DNA of 64,000 nt, from positions 57,487 to 121,486 of the forward strand of contig NZ_GG688329.1 in NCBI RefSeq assembly GCF_000156195.1, read 5' to 3'. Shown in pieces: positions 8,207 through 17,152 of this stretch; the stretch's first letter is position 1, and every line of letters starts with the position of its first letter. This DNA comes from Bacteroides finegoldii DSM 17565. GTDB lineage: Bacteria; Bacteroidota; Bacteroidia; Bacteroidales; Bacteroidaceae. The position numbers and the translations under genes are program-made. Below the pieces are notes generated by a model that did no database searches, was not told the origin of the DNA, and was given only the letters and a program-made list of their open reading frames with translations.

Positions 8207-8258
8207 TGTCTATAAACAACAGCCCTACACCACACATGCAGGACAAATAAATAAAATA

Positions 8259-10340
8259 ATGAGAATAACACAGGTGAGAGACGATGGCAAGGTGAATACA
8301 CTGCGTACGTTGAGAATTGAGCAGCTCGTGGAGCTGATGAAAGTGGAAACCAAAGCACAGCCCGTCTCAAAAATGAGAGAAGTCCTGCCCTATATGCTTC
8401 CCGGTGATAAAAACGACTATGTTCAGAAAGTGCCGAAACTGCTTCCTGCTGCCGCCTTTGTCCGTAAAAACGGGATGATGGTTATGGCGGAATACAATGG
8501 AATTGTAATGATTCAGGTGAATAATCTGTCGGGGCCTATGGAGGCCGATGAGGTGAAGAAGTGGGTGAAAGAACTCCCGCAAACGTATCTGGCATTTGTC
8601 GGTTCTTCCGGGAAGTCTGTCAAGATCTGGGTACGTTTTACTTATCCTGACGATCTTTTGCCGGTTACCCGTGAACAAGCGGAATTATTTCATGCGCACG
8701 CTTATCGGCTGGCGGTGAAGTTCTACCAACCTCAATTTCCTTTTCATATTGAACTGAAAGAGCCTTCGTTGGAACAGTATTGTCGCCTGACTTTCGATCC
8801 GGAGCTGTATTTCAATCCCGAATCAATGCCGATTTACATGAAGCAGCCTGTATCTATGCCCGGCGAAACGACTTATCGTGAACAGGTACAGACGGAGGCT
8901 TCCCCTTTACAACGGCTTGCGCCCGGATATGAAAGTCATGAAGCGCTTTCCGTTCTGTTCGAAGCGGCTTTTGCGCGGGCGCTGGAGGAACAGGAGGAAT
9001 TTCAGCCGGACGGAGATATACATTCGTTGCTGGTTGCCCTTGCGGGACATTGTTTCCGTGCAGGTATTCCCGAAGAGGATACGGTACGGTGGTCGCGCGC
9101 TCATTATCACTTGCCGAAAGATGATTTTCTGATTCGGGAGACGGTGAAGAATGTCTATCGTTCCGGACGTGGGTTTGCCGATAAAAGCAGTCTGCTTCCC
9201 GAACAGATATTTGTTATGCAGATGGATGAATTTATGAAACGCCGCTATGAGTTTCGTTTCAACCAGTTAACTACACAGGTGGAATGTCGGGAGCGGAATA
9301 CCTTTAATTTCTATTTTCATCCGGTGGACAAACGGCAGATGGCAAGCATTACGATGAATGCGCAGTACGAGGGGCTTAAGCTTTGGGACAAGGATGTGGT
9401 GCGTTATCTGAATTCCGATCATGTTCCTGTGTATCAACCAGCTGAAGAATTTCTTTATGACCTTCCCCATTGGGATGGGAAGGATCATATTGGAGATCTG
9501 GCAAAACGGGTGCCTTGCGACAATCCTCATTGGCCGCATTTGTTTCGCCGTTGGTTTCTCAGCATGGTGGCGCATTGGCGTGGAATGATGAGGAAGAATT
9601 ATGCGAATAGCACTTCACCGATATTGGTTGGTCCGCAGGCATACAGGAAATCTACGTTCTGTCGCTTGATTCTGCCACCGTGTCTGCAAGCTTATTACAC
9701 GGATAGCATTGATTTCAGCCGGAAGCGGGATGCGGAACTGTACCTGAATCGTTTCCTGTTGATTAATATGGATGAATTCGACCAGATCAGCATTGCTCAA
9801 CAGCCTTTCCTAAAGCATATTCTGCAAAAACCGGTTGTGAATACAAGGCGTCCCAATGCTTCGGCGGTGGAGGAACTTCGGCGCTATGCTTCTTTTATCG
9901 GTACGAGTAATCATAAGGACTTGTTGACGGACACTTCCGGCAGCCGCCGCTATATCGCTGTCGAGGTGACGGGAGTGATAGATGTTGTCCGTCCTATTGA
10001 TTACGAACAGCTTTACGCGCAAGCGATGGCGGCATTATATAAGAATGAACGGTATTGGTTTGACGAGCGGGATGAGGCCATCATGACGGAGGCCAATCAG
10101 GAATTTGAGCAGTCGCCCGCTATTGAACAGTTGTTTCAAGTGTATTATCGGGCGGCAGGAAAGGAGGAAGAAGGCGAATGGTTGCTTGCTGCGGATATAT
10201 TGCAACGTATACAGAAAGCCGCCAAAATGAAATTCTCCTTCGGACAAGCCACCCATTTCGGGCGTATCCTGCGACGGTTGGGAGTAGAGTCGTTCAGGAA
10301 AACACATGGGGTGTATTATCATGTGGTGGCTTTGGAGTGA
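8259..10340 (+). CDS. VirE/VapE-type protein with BT4734-like N-terminal domain (primase/SF3-like helicase type)
   Basis: A 693-residue protein beginning MRITQVRDDGKV. The N-terminal third (VNNLSGPMEADEVKKWVKEL, VGSSGKSVKIWVRF) matches the BT4734-like domain found on Bacteroides VirE proteins and looks primase-related. The C-terminal half is a VirE/VapE P-loop ATPase: Walker A GPQAYRKST (458-466), Walker B LLINMDEFD (about 499-507), then FIGTSNHKDLLTDTSGSRR as sensor and arginine-finger region. Related domains drive replication of phages, satellites and plasmids. It is divergent from the HU-like gene and surrounded by 22-bp repeats, which suggests a replication or mobile-element remnant; its real role is unknown. 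Confidence 0.82.
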   Translation: MRITQVRDDGKVNTLRTLRIEQLVELMKVETKAQPVSKMREVLPYMLPGDKNDYVQKVPKLLPAAAFVRKNGMMVMAEYNGIVMIQVNNLSGPMEADEVKKWVKELPQTYLAFVGSSGKSVKIWVRFTYPDDLLPVTREQAELFHAHAYRLAVKFYQPQFPFHIELKEPSLEQYCRLTFDPELYFNPESMPIYMKQPVSMPGETTYREQVQTEASPLQRLAPGYESHEALSVLFEAAFARALEEQEEFQPDGDIHSLLVALAGHCFRAGIPEEDTVRWSRAHYHLPKDDFLIRETVKNVYRSGRGFADKSSLLPEQIFVMQMDEFMKRRYEFRFNQLTTQVECRERNTFNFYFHPVDKRQMASITMNAQYEGLKLWDKDVVRYLNSDHVPVYQPAEEFLYDLPHWDGKDHIGDLAKRVPCDNPHWPHLFRRWFLSMVAHWRGMMRKNYANSTSPILVGPQAYRKSTFCRLILPPCLQAYYTDSIDFSRKRDAELYLNRFLLINMDEFDQISIAQQPFLKHILQKPVVNTRRPNASAVEELRRYASFIGTSNHKDLLTDTSGSRRYIAVEVTGVIDVVRPIDYEQLYAQAMAALYKNERYWFDERDEAIMTEANQEFEQSPAIEQLFQVYYRAAGKEEEGEWLLAADILQRIQKAAKMKFSFGQATHFGRILRRLGVESFRKTHGVYYHVVALE

Positions 10341-10415
10341 TATGATTGTTTAATATGTGCATTTTTGTTTTATTTCTTTTTATGTAGGGAATGGACTTTA
10401 TTATTTTATAATAAT

Positions 10416-10423
10416 TATCTTTG
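10416..10423 (+). promoter_or_regulatory. -7 element upstream of the envelope-glycan locus
   Basis: TATCTTTG matches TAnnTTTG exactly, about 47 bases before the ATG at 10471. No good TTTG lies 19-21 bases upstream, so the promoter is only partly supported. Confidence 0.5.
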
Positions 10424-10470
10424 CACGATCTTCCATTATAAGTGGATATCAAATAGAAAGCTAATTGACA

Positions 10471-11262
10471 ATGATATTATTAAGTTTTGACACAGAGGAG
10501 TTTGATGTACCCCGTGAACATGGAGTGGACTTTCCGTTGGATAAGGCAATGGAAGTATCGGTTTATGGTACGAACAAGATACTGGACTGTCTGAAAAAGA
10601 ATGGGGTGCGGGCTACTTTTTTCTGTACAAGCAACTTTGCGGAGAATGCTCCGGAGGTGATGCACCGTATTATGGATGAAGGGCATGAAGTGGCGGCTCA
10701 TGGGTGTGACCATTGGCAGCCTCAGGCTTCGGATGTCAGTCGTTCCAAAGAGATACTCGAACGGTTGACGGGGAGGAAGATAGAGGGGTATCGCCAGCCG
10801 CGTATGTTTCCGGTGTCCGATGAAGAAATAGAGCGGATGGGATATCTGTATAATTCTTCATTGAATCCGGCGTTTATTCCCGGCAGATATATGCATCTTT
10901 CTGAGCCGCGTACTTGCTTTATGACGGGTAAAGTTCTTCAAATTCCTGCGTCGGTGACTCCGTGGATACGTTTTCCGCTATTCTGGTTGTCTTGCCATAA
11001 TCTTCCGGTGAAGTTGTACCAATGGATGGCAAACAGGGTGCTGAAGCACGACGGCTATTTTGTGACCTATTTCCACCCGTGGGAGTTTTATCCATTGAAT
11101 GAACATCCCGAATTTAAAATGCCGTTTATTATCCGTAATCATTCCGGCAAAGGGATGGAAGAACGGCTGGATCTGCTGATCCGTAATTTCAAGGAGAAGA
11201 GAGCCGATTTTCTGACGTACTCGGAATTTGCGAAAATGAAACGGACAGAACTAACTAAATAG
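10471..11262 (+). CDS. Polysaccharide deacetylase family protein (NodB-like)
   Basis: About 263 residues from ATG 10471; a TTG at 10465 would add two residues. The NodB-type fold is shown by LSFDTEEFDVP near the N-terminus (acidic pair) and EVAAHGCDHW, which supplies the HxxxH zinc ligands. It lacks a signal peptide, so it may act on a lipid-linked sugar on the cytosolic side, as ArnD-like enzymes act on undecaprenyl-linked substrates, but this is inference. It lies 8 bases upstream of a GtrB-like glycosyltransferase and starts the envelope-glycan operon. Confidence 0.85.
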   Translation: MILLSFDTEEFDVPREHGVDFPLDKAMEVSVYGTNKILDCLKKNGVRATFFCTSNFAENAPEVMHRIMDEGHEVAAHGCDHWQPQASDVSRSKEILERLTGRKIEGYRQPRMFPVSDEEIERMGYLYNSSLNPAFIPGRYMHLSEPRTCFMTGKVLQIPASVTPWIRFPLFWLSCHNLPVKLYQWMANRVLKHDGYFVTYFHPWEFYPLNEHPEFKMPFIIRNHSGKGMEERLDLLIRNFKEKRADFLTYSEFAKMKRTELTK

Positions 11263-11270
11263 AACGAGAA

Positions 11271-12233
11271 ATGATTAAATTGGCAATTGTGTCTCCCTGC
11301 TATAATGAGGAAGAAGTGTTGGAACAGTCAGCCGCCTGTTTGACAGCCTTGTTTGATGAGCTGGTTGGGAAGGAAAAGATCAGTGCGGACAGCTTCGTGC
11401 TTTTTGTAAATGATGGTAGCAAGGACCGTACGTGGAACATTATCAAGAAGCTGCATAAGGAAAATCCTTACGTGAAAGGAATGAATCTGGCGCGGAACGT
11501 AGGTCACCAGAGTGCTATCATGGCAGGGATGATGACTGCCAAAGACTGGAGTGACGCTGTTGTTACCATTGATGCGGATTTGCAGGATGACTTGAATGCG
11601 ATAGAGGAAATGATTGATGCTTATACAGCCGGTTACGATGTGGTGTACGGAGTGAAGGTCTCCCGCCAGGCCGACCCGTTGTTGAAACGTCTTTCCGCTA
11701 CGGCTTTCTACAAACTGCAACGCAGGATGGGAGTGGAATCCATTTATAACCATGCCGATTTCCGCTTTCTGAGCCGGAGGGTACTGGAACAGTTGTCACA
11801 TTATCAAGAGCGTAATCTATACCTGCGCGGCATTATTCCTCTGCTGGGCTTTCCTTCCACTACGGTGGACGATGTGATTCGGGAACGCACAGCCGGAAGC
11901 TCTAAATATACTCTGCGGAAAATGCTGGGACTGGCTCTCGACGGAATAACCTCATTCTCGGTGAAGCCGATTTATGGCATTGTCTATTTGGGTATTATCT
12001 TTGTCTTTATCAGCATTCTGATCGGTTTTTATGTCCTTTATTCGTTGATTGCGGGAACGGCGGAACATGGCTGGGCCTCTCTGATGTTGTCCGTATGGTT
12101 TGTAGGCGGTGTCGTCCTGATGTCAATCGGTGCGGTAGGGCTGTACATCGGAAAGATATATAAAGAGGTGAAACATCGTCCGCTTTATAATGTAGAAGAG
12201 GTGTTATGCGATGAGGATAAACAAAGTCATTAA
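11271..12233 (+). CDS. Polyprenyl-phosphate glycosyltransferase (GtrB/DPM1-like GT2)
   Basis: A 320-residue membrane-anchored GT2 enzyme. The catalytic domain shows SPCYNEEE (8-15), NDGSKDRT (47-54) and the DxD region DADLQDD (101-107). Two C-terminal membrane segments lie at about 230-252 and 268-292, the GtrB/YkcC architecture. Such enzymes load a sugar onto undecaprenyl phosphate on the cytosolic face. The next gene, a GtrA-like membrane protein, overlaps its end by 23 bases, and GtrA proteins are thought to flip the lipid-linked sugar. The sugar is not known. Confidence 0.88.
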   Translation: MIKLAIVSPCYNEEEVLEQSAACLTALFDELVGKEKISADSFVLFVNDGSKDRTWNIIKKLHKENPYVKGMNLARNVGHQSAIMAGMMTAKDWSDAVVTIDADLQDDLNAIEEMIDAYTAGYDVVYGVKVSRQADPLLKRLSATAFYKLQRRMGVESIYNHADFRFLSRRVLEQLSHYQERNLYLRGIIPLLGFPSTTVDDVIRERTAGSSKYTLRKMLGLALDGITSFSVKPIYGIVYLGIIFVFISILIGFYVLYSLIAGTAEHGWASLMLSVWFVGGVVLMSIGAVGLYIGKIYKEVKHRPLYNVEEVLCDEDKQSH

Positions 12234-12636
12234 AGAGACATGGGAACAACACCCGGACTGGCAGGAGAAATTCTGGCAGTTTATGCGTTTTGGCATCGTC
12301 GGTACGATATCTTCGGCGATTCACTATGGCGTATATTGTCTGGTACTGTTGGTGGCCAATCCGACGCTTTCTTTTACGGCAGGTTATGCGGTCGGATTTG
12401 TCTGTAACTATTTTCTAACTACATTCTTTACATTCCGTTCCAAGCCTTCATCGCGCAACGCTGTCGGGTTTGGCTTTAGTCATTTACTTAATTATCTGCT
12501 TGAGGTAGGTTTGCTGAACCTTTTCCTGTGGATCGGATTCGGCGAGTTTCTCGCTCCTATATTGGTGCTTATCGTAGTCGTTCCCATCAATTTCCTGATT
12601 CTTCATTTCGTATATACTTATAAAAATAAACAGTAG
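12211..12636 (+). CDS. GtrA-family membrane protein (putative lipid-linked sugar flippase)
   Basis: A 141-residue protein with four predicted membrane segments (starting near FGIVGTISSAIHYG, then TAGYAVGFVCNYFLTTFFTF, LLEVGLLNLFLWIG and LVLIVVVPINFLILHFVY). FGIVG...AIHY and N-Y-x-x-x-x-x-x-F-x-F are typical of GtrA. It overlaps the GtrB-like gene, so the two are translationally coupled and likely work together to move a polyprenyl-linked sugar across the inner membrane. Confidence 0.88.
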   Translation: MRINKVIKETWEQHPDWQEKFWQFMRFGIVGTISSAIHYGVYCLVLLVANPTLSFTAGYAVGFVCNYFLTTFFTFRSKPSSRNAVGFGFSHLLNYLLEVGLLNLFLWIGFGEFLAPILVLIVVVPINFLILHFVYTYKNKQ

Positions 12637-12675
12637 GTCTGCTTTCAGAACTATTCATAAAAAGAAAAAGCTATT

Positions 12676-14649
12676 ATGAAACGTTTTCTAAATCTTATTG
12701 TATATATACTTTCCGTGCATCTTTCCGCACTGATAATCACCGGATTGTTTAGAGGGGTATTGTTCATTTCTTCTTACCATCAACTGACTGCCGAAGCACT
12801 GTCTGATAAAAGTCTGTCATTGATAGCATTTATACATGGAGTATGGTTCGATAACGTGATAGGTTGTTACATATTACTGCTTCCGCTGACGGTAGCTGTA
12901 GCCTGTGGGCTTTGCAACTGTTATGGGAGGGCTTTATTCCGTTTCTTCACTATCTTCTTCGGTGTCTTTTATGGGTTGGTTTATCTGATCAGTGCGGCTG
13001 ATATTCCTTATTTCGCCTACTTTTTCAAGCATATCAATTCTTCCATTTTCGAATGGTTCGGTTATGCGGGTACTACTGCGGGGATGATATTGGGAGAGAC
13101 TTCCTATTATTTGTCCATTGCCTTATTCCTGCTCTTTCTGATTGGCTTTGTTGTGTGGATTGCCTTTCTTGGCCGGTATTTCCGTCACCGTTGCCTGTCT
13201 GCTCCCGGTTCATTCCCTTGCTTGCAACGAAGTGTTGCGGGTTTGGTAGGGCTTGGCTTGATCGGGCTTTGTGTATTTGGCATTAGGGGACGTACAGGCT
13301 ATAATCCGATCAAGGTAAGTGCCGCCTATTTCTGTCAGGATGCCTTTTTGAATCAGTTGGGGGTCAGTCCGACCTTTAATTTGTTGACGAGCGTGCTGGA
13401 CGACCGACGGCCGGAAAACAGATATCTGCATCTGATGGATGAACAGGAAGCGCTGGAAAAAGTAAAAGCTTTGTTAGCACGGCCGGGTGAACCGGATGTC
13501 TCTCCGTTGGCGGTTTATCGGCATAATTCACAGGATAGCGTATCGCGACGCCGTCCCAATGTGGTATTGATTATGATGGAGTCGATGTCGTCCAATTTCA
13601 TGAAACGTTTCGGGCAGTCACAGAATCTGACTCCTTTTTTGGATAGCCTGTATGCCTGTTCCCTTAGTTTCCCCAACTTTTATTCGGCGGGGATTCATAC
13701 CAATCATGGTTTGTACGCTACTTTATATTCTTTTCCTGCTATGATGAAACGGAACTTGATGAAAGGTTCGGTGATTCCCCATTATTCGGGATTGCCTACG
13801 GTATTGAAGGAGAATGGATATCATAATCTGTTTTTTATGACACATGAAGGGCAGTACGATAATATGAATGCCTTTTTCAGGACGAACGGTTTTGATGAGG
13901 TCTTTGCTCAGGAAGATTATCCGTCAGAGAAGGTTGTGAATAGTTTTGGAGTACAGGATGATTTCTTATACGACTATGCTATTCCGGTTTTGAATCGGAC
14001 GGCAGACGAAGGGCAACCGTTTTTCGCTACCTTATTGTCAATCAGCAATCATCCGCCTTATGTAATACCTCCTTATTTCCATCCCCGAACGGACAAACCG
14101 GAAACTCAGATTGTGGAATATGCGGACTGGGCTTTGCGTAAATTTTTCGAAGAAGCGCGCAAACAGTCGTGGTTTGAGAATACGATATTCGTGTTGGAGG
14201 GAGATCATGGCAAATTGGTTGGGGATGCGGAGTGTGAACTTCCGCAATCGTATAATCATATCCCGTTGATGATTTATTCCAGCAGTATAACTCCAGCGGA
14301 ACATATGGCTTTTGGTGGACAAATAGACATACAGCCTACGGTATTGGGACTGTTGGGTATTGATTATTTGCAGAATAATTTCGGAGTGGACTTGTTGAAA
14401 GAAGAACGTCCGTGTATGTTTTATACAGCCGATAATATGATTGTAGGCCGTAATGCGACTCAGTTGTATATGTACAATTATGAGACGAATCAGGAATTTA
14501 CCTATCATACCGATAATGGGAAGCTGGTTCACGTCCCGATGGATGATAGTTTTCTGCCCTTGAAAGAATATAGTTTTTCCATGCTCCAGTCAGCGGAATA
14601 TCTGGTGAAGCATGGAAAAACAGTGAATTCATCCGAGACTACTTTTTGA
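12676..14649 (+). CDS. LTA-synthase-like membrane sulfatase-fold transferase
   Basis: A 657-residue protein with about five N-terminal membrane segments (residues 1-205) and a periplasmic alkaline-phosphatase/sulfatase-fold domain. Visible site residues are NVVLIMMESMSSN (metal ligand E302), the probable nucleophile T342 in GIHTNHG, and LEGDHGK (D and H near 510). In Gram-positives this family polymerises glycerol phosphate; in Bacteroidota, which lack LTA, members probably move phosphoglycerol or phosphoethanolamine onto envelope glycans or lipids. It follows the GtrA-like gene by 39 bases and converges with the GT39 gene, overlapping it by 11 bases. Confidence 0.85.
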   Translation: MKRFLNLIVYILSVHLSALIITGLFRGVLFISSYHQLTAEALSDKSLSLIAFIHGVWFDNVIGCYILLLPLTVAVACGLCNCYGRALFRFFTIFFGVFYGLVYLISAADIPYFAYFFKHINSSIFEWFGYAGTTAGMILGETSYYLSIALFLLFLIGFVVWIAFLGRYFRHRCLSAPGSFPCLQRSVAGLVGLGLIGLCVFGIRGRTGYNPIKVSAAYFCQDAFLNQLGVSPTFNLLTSVLDDRRPENRYLHLMDEQEALEKVKALLARPGEPDVSPLAVYRHNSQDSVSRRRPNVVLIMMESMSSNFMKRFGQSQNLTPFLDSLYACSLSFPNFYSAGIHTNHGLYATLYSFPAMMKRNLMKGSVIPHYSGLPTVLKENGYHNLFFMTHEGQYDNMNAFFRTNGFDEVFAQEDYPSEKVVNSFGVQDDFLYDYAIPVLNRTADEGQPFFATLLSISNHPPYVIPPYFHPRTDKPETQIVEYADWALRKFFEEARKQSWFENTIFVLEGDHGKLVGDAECELPQSYNHIPLMIYSSSITPAEHMAFGGQIDIQPTVLGLLGIDYLQNNFGVDLLKEERPCMFYTADNMIVGRNATQLYMYNYETNQEFTYHTDNGKLVHVPMDDSFLPLKEYSFSMLQSAEYLVKHGKTVNSSETTF

Positions 14650-16369
14650 TGAATTTGTATATCTCGGCAGTCTGGCGAAGAACGGGTTTGGGTGATTGAT
14701 AGATCCGTTCGAACTGGTAGCCTTCCTTTTCGAACTCGGGAAGATTCCGTTCCGCATCCTGCATTCCTATTAGCAGGAACCCTTCCGAAGGACGGTCTTT
14801 GTAGAAATTTCCGATCCGGTTTCCCAGGTAGAAGTTGATTTCAAAATAGTGTACAGGGTCACCTATGGAGCGTACACCGGCCTCGATAAATTCGTAAAGC
14901 GTGCCTGCGCTTGCCGGTACTACCCGGTCTATCTCCGTAGCAACGGATTTTACCGATTTTGAATTGAGAATAGGTGGCTGGTAAGCTCCGTCCAGTGCGA
15001 TATACATTCCCATAGTCAGTGCAACGATGGCATAGAGGAATCGGTTGCTGAGTGTATATTTGCGTTGATAGAACCACCAGCAGATGCCAAGCAATGTAGG
15101 AATGGCAATTAATATGAAAGAGCCGATTCCGTTAATGTTCTGTATGGCATGCAGGAAATTGATGTTGTTCTGCGCATGACGGCCTTGAAAGATTGTTTCC
15201 GGGATAAGACCGCATTTCACGGCAATGAAACAGGCAAACAATAGTAAACTCAGTACGGCGAGGATACTACCGTATACTTTTATCACTTTAGAGCGTTTCT
15301 TCACCAGATAGAATAAATATTTTGCCAGGAAGTATGCGATGAAAGGATAAATAGGCATTAGGTATACGCTACGTTTACTTTGCGGTATGCAATAGAATAT
15401 GAATGTGGCAACTATGCTGGTAAGAGCGAACAAATCCACCGGATCCATATTCTTGATCCATGCGGTAAAGCGTTTCCACCAGGCAGCCGGCTGGATACTG
15501 AATTTATGATAGGTGAGACTGAAAAGAGAAAGCAGTGCCAATAACGTCCAAGGTACATAACCGGCAAACAGGGTTACGAAGTTGTAATGCCAGGGATTCA
15601 CGCAGGAGTCGTAACTCATTGTGTTGGTCATACGTCCGAAGTTCTCTTCCATGACTAATGCAAGGAATTCTTCTCCCCCTTGTTGGTAAGCGGCTATGTA
15701 CCAACAGAACGGCAAGATGAGTGAAAGGATGGCCCATGCGGAAAGGAGAAGGAAAGCCCTGAAGAAGTTTACTCCTCTGAGCAGAAGGAATACACCTGTA
15801 ACCAGACAGGGGATGATAGTGCCTACCGGACCTTTGGTCAACGTTCCCAAACTCATAAGAAGGATAGCCAGCCAGGGAATGCCTTTAAGCCCTTTCTCGT
15901 ACCATCTGTAAAAACAATATAACGCACAGACGGTGAGGGCTGTCAGCACCATATCCACCCGGCAGTTGGCTCCGGCACGATGCAACTCGAAGTTGGTCAA
16001 GGTGATGAATGCGGTGAGCAGCGCCACTTCCGTTCCTTTTCTTTTGGCGAAGAAAAGAAAGCCGAAAAGAGTCATGGAGATTAGCGCGATGGCCGATGGC
16101 AAACGGGAAGTCATCTCCGTAACCTGACCACCGTTCAATGTTGAAACGGCTGCAATAGTCCAATGGAAGAAAGGTGGTTTGTAGGGTATCTCTCCTCCAT
16201 TATTTCTCGGCAAAATCCAGTTGTCGCTTTCCAACATAGAATAGGATACAATCGATTCGCGGGGCTCGCCTTTGGTGTGATACTCCGGCAGCCCGAGAAA
16301 AGGAAGGATCGTTACTACGCAAATGACTAATAGTAGCCAGAAAGCTTTGTTAGAAGTCAATGTTTTCAT
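14639..16369 (-). CDS. ArnT-like glycosyltransferase family 39/83 membrane protein
   Basis: A 576-residue protein with about 12 membrane segments. The first loop has the GT-C acidic site: LPEYHTKGEPRESIVSYSML, with E and R residues typical of ArnT/PMT enzymes, followed by NGGEIPYKPPFFHW. Family members use a polyprenyl-phosphate sugar as donor and modify lipid A, glycoproteins or glycans on the periplasmic side. This fits the adjacent GtrB/GtrA pair, which could make and flip such a donor. It is transcribed toward the LTA-synthase-like gene; the 3' ends overlap by 11 bases. Confidence 0.87.
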   Translation of the reverse strand: MKTLTSNKAFWLLLVICVVTILPFLGLPEYHTKGEPRESIVSYSMLESDNWILPRNNGGEIPYKPPFFHWTIAAVSTLNGGQVTEMTSRLPSAIALISMTLFGFLFFAKRKGTEVALLTAFITLTNFELHRAGANCRVDMVLTALTVCALYCFYRWYEKGLKGIPWLAILLMSLGTLTKGPVGTIIPCLVTGVFLLLRGVNFFRAFLLLSAWAILSLILPFCWYIAAYQQGGEEFLALVMEENFGRMTNTMSYDSCVNPWHYNFVTLFAGYVPWTLLALLSLFSLTYHKFSIQPAAWWKRFTAWIKNMDPVDLFALTSIVATFIFYCIPQSKRSVYLMPIYPFIAYFLAKYLFYLVKKRSKVIKVYGSILAVLSLLLFACFIAVKCGLIPETIFQGRHAQNNINFLHAIQNINGIGSFILIAIPTLLGICWWFYQRKYTLSNRFLYAIVALTMGMYIALDGAYQPPILNSKSVKSVATEIDRVVPASAGTLYEFIEAGVRSIGDPVHYFEINFYLGNRIGNFYKDRPSEGFLLIGMQDAERNLPEFEKEGYQFERIYQSPKPVLRQTAEIYKFIKK

Positions 16370-16398
16370 ATTTATTTGTTTTGAATTTTATATCATAT

Positions 16399-17028
16399 TT
16401 ATTTTCTTCCGAAGTCCGCCGGGATTTCTCCCCATTCTTTCGTTTCCCATTTGAGGATACGGGTAGTGTAGGTATTCGTGCTCAGCCACCTTTCCGCCCG
16501 TTCTATCAATTGAAATAGTGCTTCTGTTTCCTCATTTCGGGGGAGTTTGGTCTTGCACTTCTTTTGTCGTACCCAACTGATGGCATTGACACTGTCGCTA
16601 TAAATGGGCATATCGAATCCTTTCTGTTTCAATAGCGCCAGTCCGTGCACGATAGCTAAAAATTCTCCGATATTATTCGTTCCTTTCATCGGACCGAAAT
16701 GGAAGATCTCTTGTCGGCTGGCTATGTGTACACCGCGATACTCCATAGGGCCGGGATTTCCACTGCAAGCCGCGTCTACCGCCAGGCTATTGTCTATCAC
16801 GGAAGGAGGCAACAGGTCGGAGGATATCTTTTCATTTTTCTTTTTTGCGTTTTTTCCTATATAAGCGTATGGTGAGGCTGAGAGTGCGCGTTCGGCTTCT
16901 TCGCGGGTGTCGAAAGATTTATATTTGGCGCCTTCATACCCTTTGATTTGGAGCTGGCAATCCGTCCAGGAGGTATAAACTCCGGGAGTGACGCCTTCCC
17001 ATACTACGTAGAATTTCTGTTTAGCCAT
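16399..17028 (-). CDS. rnhA: Ribonuclease H1 with N-terminal hybrid-binding (viroplasmin-like) domain
   Basis: A 209-residue RNase HI. Residues 1-50 (KFYVVWEGVTPGVYTSWTDC, then GAKYKSFDTREEA) form the caulimovirus-type RNA/DNA hybrid-binding domain seen in eukaryotic RNase H1. The catalytic domain shows AVDAACSGNPGP (first Asp), NNIGEFLAIVHGL (Glu) and PIYSDSVNAI (Asp). It degrades the RNA strand of RNA/DNA hybrids in the cytosol. A second RNase H, type HII, is encoded at 37637. Confidence 0.92.
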   Translation of the reverse strand: MAKQKFYVVWEGVTPGVYTSWTDCQLQIKGYEGAKYKSFDTREEAERALSASPYAYIGKNAKKKNEKISSDLLPPSVIDNSLAVDAACSGNPGPMEYRGVHIASRQEIFHFGPMKGTNNIGEFLAIVHGLALLKQKGFDMPIYSDSVNAISWVRQKKCKTKLPRNEETEALFQLIERAERWLSTNTYTTRILKWETKEWGEIPADFGRK

Positions 17029-17152
17029 AAAAGATAATGGTTTATTCGGCTGCGAAGGTACGAATATATTCTCTAACTGAACAAGTTAGTAGAGTTACTT
17101 GTTATAAAAAAAAGAGAGTTTAAGAAATATCATATATAAGAAAGGATATATT

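Larger units (their letters stand above)
7785..8258. other. Divergent regulatory region between the HU-like and VirE-type genes
   Basis: A 474-base gap with no gene. From left to right it holds the leader of the HU-like gene with a four-unit 22-bp array (7884-7971), a minus-strand promoter (7980-8011), a tandem ATGAGAGAT pair (8095-8112) and a plus-strand promoter (8175-8206). An open frame runs through the right half into the VirE-type gene, but the promoter lies inside it, so it is not taken as coding. Confidence 0.7.

Noticed and set aside
8055..8258. Longer N-terminus for the VirE-type protein starting at 8055
   Set aside because: A consensus promoter at 8175-8206 and the repeat pair at 8095-8112 lie inside it, and the added residues are low-complexity; the ATG at 8259 is preferred.
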